Shown here in pieces: positions 21,575 to 33,464 of a stretch of 64,000 nt of DNA. The stretch spans positions 161,748,290-161,812,289 of the forward strand of contig CM073885.1 of the NCBI GenBank assembly GCA_037176705.1. The letters are read 5' to 3'. Position 1 is the stretch's first letter. Each line of letters opens with the position of its first letter. A program made the position numbers and the translations under genes. This DNA comes from Molossus alvarezi. Taxonomy: Eukaryota; Chordata; Mammalia; Chiroptera; Molossidae. The notes under the pieces were generated by a model. It saw nothing but the letters and a program-made list of their open reading frames with translations. It was not told the origin of the DNA and searched no databases.

Positions 21575-24500
21575 GTCAGAAATTCCAAAATGGTGGTGGA
21601 GTGAATGGAAGCTACACAGACCATCTGCCAGGACCAAACTGGTATTTCAACTAAAATAAAGACAAATTGTCAAAGAAAAGCAACAGAAAAGGTGCCTGTG
21701 AGGACCATATAACCAGAAACACTGAATCCATCCTGGGAGGATTGTGGAGGTATGAGAGGTGGACTGGGAGGCCACAGACAACAACAGTCTCAGCTGTGAG
21801 CACCGCCCTCAAGGTTCAGGTCCGAAGCCAACTCCACAGTGCAGAGGGCCAGGACAGGGCACTAATTTAGCTACAGCCACTCACCTTGGGCTCCGGCAGA
21901 GGAAGGGTGGACTGCACTGGAACTGTGTGGGGACACTCAAGATTTGGAGGGCCCTCAGAGCTTTTGCTGAGTTGTGGACATGCAGGACGGTGGCCATCTT
22001 ACTCCTTCCCTGGGCTCTGGGGAAAGGCAGTGGCCCCTCCCTTGAAGATTCAACCCCACCCAGGTGGGTCAAAGAAATGCAAATTGAGGCTCATTAACAA
22101 TCAGAATCTACCCCACCCATAAAAAATCCTCTTAGCTGGACACCTGAGGGAGTTTCTCATTCAACTGAGAACCTAAGGCTCTTCAATTAACCAAGACTAA
22201 TAGCCTCCAGGCAAAGACCTAGGGGATAACTGAACCATTCCTGGGCTTGCACATCTACCCAGAAATGTAAAACTTGACAGTAGTGTTTAACATGGGCTCT
22301 CCCACACTCATCCAAACCCAGTAGAGAGAGCCACAAAGAGCACAACCCCAGCACTCAATGGAAAAATTTGACAGGCTACAAAACCCAATGAGATAGACAA
22401 AGTGGTAAAATAAAGAAACAAATTCCAAATAAAGGAACAAGAGACCTCTACCAAAAATGAGATAAATGCAGTTAAGCAAGTTATATGAGGTAGAGTTCAG
22501 AGCCATGATCTTGAAAACCTCAACTCCATGAGTAATTACCTCAACACCATGAGTAAAGATACAGAAGCTAAGAAAAACCAATCAAGTGAAAGTGAAAAAC
22601 CACTGAGAAGATATGAAGAATGACAGCACAAATAAAGAGCACATTGGGAGGACTAAACAGCAAAGCAGAGGAAGCTGAGGACAGTATCAGTGAATTAGAA
22701 AACAGGGTACAAAACATAAACCAATCAAACTCCCAAAAGAGAAAAACAATTAAAAATCAGGAAGACAGCTTAAGTGAACTATGGGACAATTGGAAACATA
22801 ATAATATTCACATCATAAAAGTCCCCGAAGAAGAAGAAAATGAGCAAGGGTTAGAGAATATATTCTAATAAATTGTGACAGAAAACTTTTCCAACTTGGT
22901 GAAGGAAGAAGGCATTCAAGTTCAAGAAGCACAGAGAGCCCCAAGAAGAACCCAAACAGGCCAACACCAAGACCCATAGTAATTAAAATTCCAAAAATTA
23001 AAGACAAAGAGAGAATTCTAAAGACAGAAAGAAATAAGCAACAGGTTACCTACCAAGGAATCTCATAAGGCTCTCAGCGGACTTCTTCAACAGAAACACT
23101 ACAGGCCAGAATGGAGTAACATGAAGTAATCAAGGTCATAAAAAACAAGGATATGAATCCAAGACTACTCTATCCAGCAAGGCTATCATTCAAAATAGAA
23201 CGTCAAATAAAGAGCTTTCCAGACAAAAAAGGCTAAGTGAATATATTAACACCAAACCAGCACTGCAAGATAGCTAAAAGAACTGCTGTAATTAGTAGAA
23301 GAAATAGGAAGAAAAATATAACCACAACAAACAAAAATGGCAATAAATAAGTACATATTAATCATCACCATAAATGTGAATAATTTGAATGCTCCTATAA
23401 AAAGACACAGAGTAGCTGATTGGATAAGAAAGCATGACTTTCAACAAAAGACTCACATAGGTAGAAAGTGAAGAGATGAAAAAAAAATCTTTTAAGCAAA
23501 CAGAAAAAAAAAAATCTGGGGTAGCAATACTCATATCTAATAAAATAGATTTTAAAATGAAGGCCATAACTAGAGACAAAGAAGGTCTCTACATAATATT
23601 TAAAGGATCTATCCAACAGAAAGATATAATCTTGGTAAACATATTTGCACCCAACATAGGAGTACTAACATATATTAAAAATATGGAGAACTTCAAAAAA
23701 GAAATCAACAGCAATACAATCATACAAGGGGACTTCAACACCCCACTGACATCACAGGATAGATTCTCTAGACAAAAAATTAACAAAGAAACAGAGACTC
23801 TAATTGAAGCACTATATGAAATGGATTTCATAGATATCTACAAAGAATTACATCCCAAAACTGGAGAATTCACATTCTTCTCAAGTGCACATGAAACATT
23901 CTCAAAGATAGACCACATGATAGGACACAAACTCAGTATCTGCAAGTTAAAAAAGACTGAAATCATATCAACCATCTTCTCAGATCACAATGGCATGCAC
24001 TAGAAATCAATTGCAACAAGAACATGCAAAGACATTTCAACACATGAAGGCTAAATAGCATGTTATTAAACAATGAATGGGTAACTGAGGAGATCAAGAA
24101 AGAAATTGAAAACTTTCTGGAATCCAATGAAAATGAACACACAACAACACAAAATCTATGGGATGCAGCAAAAGCAGTTCTGAGAGGGAAGTTCATAGCA
24201 CTACAGGCCTACCTCAAGAAGCAAGAAAAATCTCTAATAGACTATCTAACCTCACAACTTAAAGAACTAGAAATCAAGCAAAATGAAAACCCCAGAGCAA
24301 GAAGAAGGAAGGAAATAGTGAAGATCAGAGCAGAAATAAATGACATAGAGACCAGAAAAACTATTCAAAGGATCAATGAAACAAAGAGCTGGTTCTTTGA
24401 AAAAATATACAAGATTGATGGACCCTTAGCTAAACTCACCAAAAAACAGAGAGAGAGAACCCAAATACACAAAATCAGAAATAAATGAGAAGTAACATCT

Positions 24501-24620
24501 GACAGCACAGAAATACAAAAGATTGATAACAAATACTATAAACAATTATACAGCAACAGATTTGATAATCTAAGCAAAATGGACAAATTTTTAGAAACAT
24601 ATAGCTGGAACATCATTCTT
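21575..24620 (+). mobile_element. L1 5' half: 5' UTR, ORF1 remnant, ORF2 endonuclease part
   Basis: Starts near CCAAAATGGTGGTGGAGTGA. ORF1 remains include a coiled-coil piece at 22,620-22,868 (AEDSISELENRVQNINQSN). ORF2 endonuclease text lies at 23,476-24,003 (QGDFNTPLTSQDRF, KIDHMIGHK, FSDHNGMH) and continues at 24,060-24,488. Frames are broken by stops. The element stops near 24,606, where a SINE follows. Confidence 0.85.
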
Positions 24621-24832
24621 TTTTAGAAACATATATTTGTATTGATTTTTTTAAAGAAAAAAAGGAAGAGAGAGAAACTTGATGTGAGAGAGAAACATTG
24701 ATCCACTTCCTCCTGCATGCCCCCTACAAGGGATCAAGCCTGCAACCTGGGAAGGTGCCCTGACCAAAAATCAAACTGGGACCTCTCAGTCCATGGAACC
24801 ATGCTCAATCTGCTGAGTCACACCAGCTGGGC
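24621..24832 (-). repeat. VES-related SINE, reverse orientation
   Basis: Contains CTCCTGCATGCCCCCTACAA, TCTCAGTCCATGGAACCATG and CTGAGTCACACCAGCTGGG (inverted head). Target duplication about AACATCATTCTT at 24,609-24,620 and 24,837-24,848. Confidence 0.87.
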
Positions 24833-24849
24833 TGAAACATCATTCTTTA

Positions 24850-27450
24850 CTCCTTACCCTGCACATCTATCACCAAGTTCTGCTGATTTTAATTCCCAAA
24901 TATATGTCTCGGAGCAGGCCTCACTTTCCCATCCTTATTAACAATGCCTTATTTCAGGTCCATGCCATGGATCACCCAGACTGCCACTCAACCTCTTCAC
25001 AGAAACCGCCGCAGTCCTCAGACCTGACCCTTTAAATCCCACTGAAGCCAAAGGGAGCTATCTGAAATACTGATCTGACCACTTCCCATCCCACTTCAAA
25101 CCCTTCAGTGCCCCACCAGATGTGGCCGAAGACCAGATGTGGCTGCTGCCTATTTTATAAGGTCTGTGAGGTAAGAATGTTTCTTATACTTTAATAAGAA
25201 TTGTTTGGATTTCATATTTGAGTGTCTACACATAAAGTTTCATTAAAACACACCCACCCCTAGTCATTTGCACACTGTAAGGCTGTTTTCACATTGCACT
25301 GGTATATTCAGAACTTTTGACAGAGACCACACGGCCTGCAAGGCCTAAACTACTTACTGTTGGCCCCTTAAAGAAAAAAACCTGCCAACCCCTTACCTAT
25401 GGGATACATTTCAAGGTACTGCAGGCAGGCCCCCCCTGATCCCCACATACTACTTACAGGCCCCAGTCACTGTCCCACACTTTCCCTCCCTCCTTCCTGT
25501 CCTCCCTCCCTCCCATGTCCCGTCTGCAGAAAATGCCTTTCTACAGCTTCACTCTCATGTTGCTAATTCCTCTTCATTCTTTAAAAGTCCTAGTTAGTGT
25601 AGCTCAGAACAGCATCAGGTTCGGAAACTTCTCCAGACTCACCAAAACCTCCCCAACTAGTTCAGAGGCTCCTCATCTCCAGCCCTCAACTGTCTACACG
25701 GACACTGCTCCTTTTCGGTCTCAATCTCAGTCACACTCACTGTGGCCGACCTGAGGGCAGACACTGGGGATCAGACCCTGGCCCCTGGGAGCTTTCAGCT
25801 GTAGATTTTAAATGAACTCCAAGTGTAATTATGAAATGGGAGCAGGGCCTCAAAGAAAAATGGCTGTCACAGGACAGGACAATGGAGGGGCATTCAATAG
25901 GCTGGTCAGGAAAGGCCCTCTGAGGAGCTGTCACTGAAGCTCAGGCCTGAGGACACACAGGACCAGCCACACACACAGGCACAGGCAGAGCTGCCAATGC
26001 TGAGTCAGAATGACCTGGCTGCTTGAATGGCATAGAAACCAGGGAGGGGGAGCTCAGTGTGGAGGCCCTCGTACCTGCAGAGGGGGGTCCACACCACACA
26101 CTCACACTGCCTCACAGTAGCTGGTGTGCTCTGTGGGTCCCTCAGGAGTACAGGTTCTCAGTTTTTAGAGTTAATTTTCATAACCTTTAAGGCCGCACCT
26201 GGTACCTAGAGCCAGCAGCTATCAATGAAAATGTGCTGGAGTGAAAATAATCGTCTTCTAATACTGCAGTGTCCATATGGAAAACGCTGGCCACGTGTGG
26301 GCATGTAAAATTACATTCAAATTGATTACAATAATCACAATAGAAACAGAATTCCTGGGCCACATGCCTTATTCCAAATACATTTTAGGACTTTGGTTTC
26401 TTATAAGTTTTCAGTTTAGAAGCTGGATCCGAGGTACCTCTGAGTTTCTCTATGTGTGTTTCCTGTATTGTATACAAGTCTGGGAATAACTGGTTACCCA
26501 CATGCAGAATCTGCTAGGATGGTGCTCAGATATAATGCAATCCCCAGGACCACTGACAGCTGCCTGGACCACACCAGACCTGTGCTGTTCTGAGCTACAC
26601 TGAACCTTCCAGAGTTTCTGAGCCCGTCTCTGCCCTGGTTCCAGGTATGCAGGCGTTTCATTCAGCACATGATAGTCCTTGGGAGGAAAAGTGTTTTAGC
26701 AGTAAACAACTGAATATATTGAAAGGTAAACAGACCTATTAGCATTAGATCTGTGACTTTTACAGCTAGGTCTTTGACCTTCTAGAATGAAGACCAAGAG
26801 CCAAAATGCAAGACACTCGTCCCATGACAGAGATTTTTAGAAAGCTCTCTTAAATTTTTCTAAAGTAATTTTACCCCCAGAAATAAATCTGAAATGCCCA
26901 CTTATAGCTTTGTCTGTTCTGCTGCACACATATATGCACACAAAACATATGTGTGTGTGCACATGTATAAGACTGAGAGGCAGTGGGAGAACACAAGTTG
27001 TCTCTTTTTGTTGTTCACAGACCAATGTGTACAAAAATTAATAGACTTTAATTTTTAGAGCAGTTCTAAGTTCATGGCAAAACTGAGCAGAATGTACAGA
27101 GTTGCCATGTTCCCCTGCCACCCACACATACCACCCCTCTATCAACAGCCAGTATGAAGTCACTTTTAAAGACTCTTATAATTGCAATTCTTGAACAATC
27201 AGCACATCAAAACTGACGCAGGCAACTTTTAATATGTACCTGTCGTGTATCCGAATGTTTGCTGGGATGGCACTTATGAACCCTACCAGAGTTTTGTTCT
27301 AAGATACTCTGACTCCACAGTGCCACTGAAGAAGCCAGCCCGGGGAAAGTCAACGTAGGCAAGGAAAACAGGTGCCAGTCAGTGTCCAGAATACAGGGAC
27401 AGACAGAGACTGGCCAGCCCACTGCCCCACCATGGCATGTGAGACCAGTG
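24850..27450. other. Intergenic stretch with ancient repeat remnants
   Basis: 24,850-25,740 is pyrimidine-rich and L2-like (CTTCTCCAGACTCACC, ACTTCCCATCCCACTTC). 26,950-26,965 has a short TG run. An open minus segment at 26,450-26,668 (LNETPAYLEPGQRRAQKLWK) is noted but unsupported. No gene is assigned. Confidence 0.4.
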
Positions 27451-27458
27451 ACACTCAC

Positions 27459-27546
27459 CACAGCAAGAACTTGGGAGAATAGTCAAACCAGAACATGATG
27501 TCATCCTCCATGTAACACTCCTTTAGCAAGGTGGACAACTCCTGAG
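27459..27546 (-). other. Exon-like segment, unidentified
   Basis: An 88-base piece sits between a pyrimidine-rich acceptor (CTCTGTTTGGTCCTGTAG) and a strong GTGAGTG donor. The only open phase gives QELSTLLKECYMEDDIMFWF then DYSPKFLL. The residue mix looks protein-like, but I recognise no family. The phase (two bases in, two bases out) fits the candidate at 37,599-37,650 as the preceding exon. It could be a real exon of another gene, a decayed exon or chance. Confidence 0.3.
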
Positions 27547-27877
27547 CTACAGGACCAAACAGAGGAAATATTCAATAGCAAAGCATTCTGATACCAATTC
27601 GGTCTGATACATAAAATAAAATAGCATTTATGGCCCTTGAGTTTAATATAATCATTAATATACTATTATTTCATCTACACCTAGAGTAAAACCAGGCAGT
27701 TAGGTAGTGGTGGAGAACAACTGCTATTTCACCACTAAAAGGAGAAAATCTCTGTCGTGCAGAAAAAAAGTGTATAATAAAATGATGGTGATTTCTCAGT
27801 CTCAACCCTGAGACTACAGATTAATTGTACAGCACCATGGGAGACAAGGTAATTCTCATGCCAGACTTAGATGTTCC

Positions 27878-28848
27878 CTCTTTTTAATTTTATCTTTATT
27901 GTTGAAATGCCTTTTTCCCCAATTGACCCCCTCCTCCTCACTCCCACCCCCTTCTGCTTTTCCCAAACTATTGTCTATGTCCATTGGTTGTGCATATATG
28001 CATATAAGTTCTTTGGTTTATCTGTTCTCAAGCCCCCACCCCCTTCCCTATCAGGTTTGTTACCACATTGCCTACTTCCATGTCCCTGCATCTATTTTGA
28101 TTGGCAACTTATTTTGTTCATGATATTCCATACATAAGTGAGATCATGTGATACATGTCTTTCTCTGACTGGCTTATTTTGCTCAGCATAATACTCTCCA
28201 GGGCCCCCCAGGTTGTCTCAAAAACTAAGAGATTGATCTTTCTTTCTTACAGCTGCATAGTATTCTATTGTGTATATGTACCACAGTTTGTTTTTATCCA
28301 CTCATCTACTGATGGGCACTTGAGCTGTTTCCAGATCTTAGCTATTATAAATAGCATTGTTATGAACATAGGGGTGCAGATATTTTTTCTCTTTGGTGTT
28401 TCAGGCTTAAAATGTCCATACTACCCAAAGCAATCTGCAGATTCAATGCAATTTCTATTAAAGTACCGATGGCATATTTCACAGATCTAGAACAAATACT
28501 CCAAAAATTATATGGAACCAAAAAAGACCCCCAAATAGCCAAAGCAATCTTTAAAAAGAAGAACAAAGTGGGAGGGATCACAATACCAGATATAAGGTTA
28601 TACTACAAAGCCACTGTAATCAAACAGCCTGGTACTGGCACAAGAACAGGCTTATAGATCAATGGAAAAGAACACAGAACCCAGAAATTGACCTAAGACA
28701 TTATGTGCAATTAATATTCGACAGGAAGCAAGACAGTACAATGAAGTAAAGACAGGCTCATTGCCATGGCCGGTTTGGCTCAGCGAATGGAGCCTTGGCC
28801 TGTGGACCAGAAAGTCCCAGGTTCAGTTCCCGCTAGGGGCACATACCA

Positions 28849-28890
<42 letters not shown>

Positions 28891-29668
28891 ACAGGCTCTT
28901 CAATAAATGGTGTTGAAAAAATTTGGCAGGTACATGCGAAAATATGAAGCTAGATCTCCAACTTACACTATACATAAAAATAAACACAAAATGGATAAAA
29001 GACTTTAATGTAACTCATTAAATCACAAAAATTCTAGAAGAAAATGTAAGCAGGAATATGTCAGACATCACACATAGTGGAATTTGTATTGATATATCAC
29101 ATAGACAAGAGAAACAAAGGAGAAAAGTAATGCATGGGACTATACCAAACTAAAAACTTCTGCATGGCAAAAAAAAAAAAAAAAAAAGTATCAAAATAGA
29201 AAGGGAACCCACTATATGGGAGAGCATAATTGTCAACGATACATCAGATGGGTTAATTTCCAAAATATATAGAGTACTTATACAACTCAACAAAAGACAA
29301 ACAATCCAATTTAAAAATGGGCAGACCTGAATAAACACTTCTCCAAACAGGACATGCAAGTGGCCAAGAGACATATGAAAAAATGTTCAACATTACTAAT
29401 CATCAGAGAAATGCAAATTCTCTCATGAGGTATCACCTCACACCTGTCACAATGGCCGCCATCAACAACTCTTCCAACAACAAGTGGTGGCAAGGGTGTG
29501 GAGAAAAGGGGACTCTAGTACACTGCTGGTGGGAATGCATGCAGACTAGTGCAGCCACTGTGGAAAACAATATGGAGGTTACTCAAAAAATTAAAAATGA
29601 AACTTCCATTTCACCCACTGATCCCACTTCTAGGAATATACCCTAAGAAGCCTGAAACACCAAAGAAG
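27878..29668. mobile_element. Twin-primed L1 with inverted 5' part
   Basis: 27,878-28,405 is the L1 3' end on the minus strand. 28,406-29,668 is ORF2 on the plus strand ([42 protein letters not shown]). The plus part ends at CCTGAAACACCAAAG, and the minus part starts with the same CCTGAAACACCAAAG. That is the microhomology expected when both target strands prime reverse transcription. Broken by stops and by a SINE at 28,760-28,890. Confidence 0.85.
28760..28890 (+). repeat. Short tRNA-derived SINE with (CAA)n tail
   Basis: Only the tRNA-like head is present (GGCCGGTTTGGCTCAGCGAA to GTTCAGTTCCCGCTAGG), and it passes directly into about 14 CAA units. Short direct repeat ACAGGCTC at 28,752-28,759 and 28,892-28,899. 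The VES body is missing. Confidence 0.85.
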
Positions 29669-29669
29669 A

Positions 29670-30270
29670 AGAGGTGTTCCCTTTTTATTCTACACTTCAA
29701 CTAATTGGGGGTGGGGGGTAGTGGAAGGAGAAGAACTGCAGAGACCTCTGACCTCTTCCAGCAAAAGCTAAAATTAATTTCACAAATGTTTGTGTCACTC
29801 CACCTGGATTGCTGGCAGCACAGTTCAAGTCAGCAACGTTTCTAGCAATTTCCACAAAGGTGCCCTTTCCAATGTCTTCTCTGGAGCTTCCCAATGTGGC
29901 TGGGATAAATCCCAGCCTCCTGACCATGTCTCTGCCTGTCTGTCCACCCTGGTCATACCCACCTGGCCGACCTCCCCAGGCTTAGCCACACTGACTGCCC
30001 TCATGCTGGCCCCAGCTCAGAGACCTCCTCAGGCCCCCCATGCTCTCCATGGGGCTGGCCATTGAGTTTCTTTACATAAAAGCTCACACACAGCTTTCTC
30101 ACAGCATCTTTCCCTGACTAAACCTTGCTCCTACCTGGAGTATACCCTCCCCTTCACCCTCACCTGGCCACCACCTATCCTAATTTGCAGCACCATCTCC
30201 CCAGTATGTACCTCAGTGCTTGGCATTTAATAACAGACACTCAACAAATATCTCCTAACTATAATTCATC
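29670..30270. other. Ancient repeat remnants (L2/MIR-like)
   Basis: The 3' part ends ATGTACCTCAGTGCTTGGCA TTTAATAACAGACACTC, a usual L2/MIR end. A minus frame at 29,697-29,927 shares the CTAGAAACGTTGC text with 19,390. No gene is supported. Confidence 0.4.
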
Positions 30271-30279
30271 CATAAAAAA

Positions 30280-30790
30280 AAAAGAAAGTCATTTCATTTG
30301 GACCACATGGATGGACATTGAGGGCATAATGCTAAGTGAATAAAGTCAGAGAAAGACTAATACCATATAATCTCACTTATGTGCAGAATCTTAAAAAAAC
30401 AGAAACAACAAAAAAGAACTCATAGGTACAAAAATAGATTTGGGCTGTCAGAGGCAGGATATGAAGGGTGGGGAAGTGGATGAAGAGTGTAATATGGTGC
30501 AAATTTTCAGTTATAAGATAAATAAGTCCTGTAACGTATAGCATGGTGACTGTAATTCATAATGCTGTACTGCATGTTTGAAAGTTGCTAAAAGAATAAA
30601 TTTTAAAAATCCTCAGCACACACACACACATACACAAAAACTCTGAAATTGTGTGGTGATGGACATCAACTACTTACTGTAGTGATCATTTTGCAATATA
30701 GACATTTATTGCATCATTGTTATACACCTGAACCTAATATCATGTTGTATGTCAACTGTACCTCAATAAAACAAACAGATAAATAAAACC
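30280..30790 (+). mobile_element. Older L1 3' end
   Basis: ACCACATGGATGGACATTGA, CCATATAATCTCACTTATGT and TGTATGTCAACTGTACCTCA are L1 3' end phrases of an older (L1M-type) family, ending in an A-rich tail near 30,785. Confidence 0.75.
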
Positions 30791-31430
30791 AAGAAGGGGG
30801 GGTAATCCAAGTATCTGACTAAAAATGACCCTCAGGTACAGGTTTTCACCATCACAGACCTTTTGACAGGTAGAACTCACAGGGTTTGTACAAGCTCAAA
30901 GAGGTTTCCTTTTCCCTTCTTTCTAATCCCTGACTTTGTTCCATTCATCCTATCTCCACCCTACCAGCTCATCCCCAAAGGGATACCTTAGGCTTCCTCA
31001 AGTCAGCCCAAATGATTGGATTCTCAGTTGCTCCCTCAAAGTCTCTTCAGACCTTTGCTTAGGGCTTGGCTATCCACACATCATCAGGGGACCATCTCAT
31101 TCAGGTAGCTGCGGTTGGCTGTGTTTAGAATCTGAGAAATAGCTCTGGAGAGCATGGAGAGGCACAGTTGTCCTCTTTCTGGAGCCACAGTTGTACACTT
31201 TCTGGAGCCTGAAAGAAAAAGCAGGGAGGAAAATGTCTTCCTTCTTTCTCTCACACTTTGGAGTTCATGCTTGTTAAGTGGACTGGGGTAGGTGTGGGTG
31301 GGAGACAAAAGGTAACTTCAAATACCATTGAAAACCATCAGTGGAAGGCACATAGAAGAATTGTTTTCTGATTTATATGTGATAAAATTGATTATTAGTA
31401 CAAAACTGAGCTATTAAGAGTTTTGGATGG

Positions 31431-31686
31431 TGTCCTGGTCAGGTTGGCTCAGGGGTTAAAGTGTAAGCCCATGGACCAAAAGTTCATGGATTCAATTGCC
31501 AGTCAAGTGCATGTGCCTGGGTTGTAGTTCCATCCCTGGCCTTGGTTGAGGTCATGTGGGAAGCAACCAATCAATGTGTCTCTCTTACATAGATGTTCTT
31601 CTCTCTCTCCCCCTCCTTCCCTTCCACTCTATCTAAAAATCAATGGGAAAATATCCTCAGGTGAGGATTAACAAAAATTTTTTTAA
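31431..31686 (+). repeat. VES SINE
   Basis: Starts TGTCCTGGTCAGGTTGGCTC and ends CCTCAGGTGAGGATTAA. Target duplication AAGAGTTTTG(G/A)(A/C)TGG before 31,431 and at about 31,688. Confidence 0.9.
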
Positions 31687-32386
31687 AAAGAGTTTTGACT
31701 GGCAATTAATCCTTTATTTTACATAGATTGTGGAACTCAAACAAACAGAAAGAAAAATGGGAAAGTAATTATATAATAATCGATTGCCATTTAAACATAA
31801 AACAAAGCAGAAGATAAACATTGTCATGTATTTATAAACAAAATATGGCATTTTATCATCCTCTTGTTTTGCATAGTGTAAAGGAGAAACAATTAAATGA
31901 CGTTTATGGAAACAAGTGATAAAAGTCTAAGTAAAATATCATGGAGCAGGCAAAGTACTGAGGGAAGAGGCCAGTTTGAAAGGTTCCTACATGACTCAAA
32001 GCCCTCACAAAGCCCTTCAGAGGTGTCCCAATTTTCTTTATTATACTCAAATATGTATTAGCACATTGGGTATAATCAACACCACTGGTCAGTGTTCAGA
32101 ATCTTACTGTTAAACAGCACAAAATTTTCTGTTTCAGTAAGATTTAATAGGTCAAATTATCTGTTCTCTGGAATAATAGAGATATGAAACTGTTAAAATT
32201 TTATGCATATGAGAAACAGCTTCACGAAGATCAAAATAAAAAAAATATAGGGGGTTGGGGAGACTCCCTCTTTAATACGGATTTTTAATACACTAATGGT
32301 TCAACTGTGAGAAAACTGGATTTTTCATAGGGATAAAAATTAGACTAAAATTGTTGTTACTGAAAGGCAATGTCCACTACTCAATA

Positions 32387-32513
32387 CACAGTGGGGCAAA
32401 AGCAGGTATATAACTGTTTTTATGCAAAATAATACAATAATTAAGAAATAATAATATAAGAAAAAACTCATTTCACATACTCACAACTGTAAACCTACTT
32501 TTGCCCCACCATG
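32387..32513. mobile_element. 127-bp mariner-like MITE
   Basis: Inverted ends CACAGTGGGGCAAAAGCAGG and CCTACTTTTGCCCCACCATG match over about 18 positions, with TA on each side (32,385-32,386 and 32,514-32,515). The interior is AT-rich with further internal complementarity (ATATAACTG/CAACTGTAAAC). Non-autonomous. Confidence 0.85.
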
Positions 32514-32517
32514 TACA

Positions 32518-32560
32518 TATGTGTGTGTGTGTGTATGTCTCTCTCTGTGTGTGTGTACAT
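32518..32560 (+). repeat. (GT)n-type microsatellite
   Basis: Interrupted GTGTGTGTGT tracts beside the MITE. Confidence 0.85.
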
Positions 32561-32880
32561 ATACTTTTGTTTTTTAAGAAAAAAAGTATCATCTTTCTAA
32601 TCTGTAGTACAAATCAAGTTAAGTACGTGAAGTGAAGCCTCCTTTGTGTGTTTTGTTTGTTGTTCACCCAGCTTTGTTTGGGGGGAAAGGCAGAATAACT
32701 TAGTTTGGGTACCAGCTGTGTGTCCCCAAACTGATATCTGTGTTTGGCAGCTTCACTGATGCTCCTGGTAAGACCCTGGCACACAGATAACTCTAAAAAA
32801 AATGGCAATAAATAAGTACATATCAATTGTCACCATAAATGTGTATGATATGAATGCTCCAATAAGAAGACACAGAGAGG

Positions 32881-33113
32881 CCCTGGCCGGTTTGGCTAAG
32901 TGGTTAGAGCATTAGTCTGTGGGCCAGAGAGACCCGGGTTTGGTTTTTGCTAAGGGCACATACCTCAGTTGCAGTGTGTCCCCGGCCTTGGTTGGTCATG
33001 CAGGTGGCAGTCACTTGATGTTTCCCTTTCACATTGTCACATTGATGTCTCTCTCTCTCTCTTTCTCTCTCTTCCCCCCACTCTATCTGAAAGAAATGTC
33101 CTCAGGTGAGGAT
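32881..33113 (+). repeat. VES SINE within the L1
   Basis: GCCCTGGCCGGTTTGGCTAA to TCCTCAGGTGAGGATAAGAA. Confidence 0.92.
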
Positions 33114-33320
33114 AAGAAAGAAAAGAAAGCATCACTCACATATATCTTGTTTACAAGAGACCCACCTCACAGCAAAAGCCTTACATAGGTTGAAAGTGAA
33201 GAGAGAACAAAATCTTTCAAGGAAACAAAAAGCTAAAGAAAGCTGGGGTTGCAATACTCATACCTCATAAAGTAGATTTCAAAATGAAGGCCATAAGTAA
33301 AGACAAACAAGGCCACTACA

Positions 33321-33464
33321 TAATATTGAAAGGGTCTATAACCTTGGTAGATATAGATATAGATATACAGGAAGATATAACCTTGGTAAACATAATATTG
33401 AAAGGATCTATAACCTTGGTAGATATAGATATAGATATACAGGAAGATATAACCTTGGTAAACA
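33321..33464 (+). repeat. 72-base tandem duplication inside L1 ORF2
   Basis: TAATATTGAAAGG(G/A)TCTATAA and the following ATAGATATAGATATACAGG text occur twice with a period of 72. The period is a multiple of three, so the local frame repeats ILKGSITLVDIDIDIQED twice. Confidence 0.85.

Noticed and set aside
26450..26690. Minus frame LNETPAYLEPGQRRAQKLWK
   Set aside because: Acceptor-like sequence precedes it, but the phase does not fit the 27.5-kb candidate and no donor is convincing.
31084..31220. Open minus segment LSMLSRAISQILNTANRSYL with an AG acceptor
   Set aside because: It reads protein-like but has no donor and hits a stop right after; part is an internal duplication (TTTCTGGAGCC twice). 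Not enough to call an exon.
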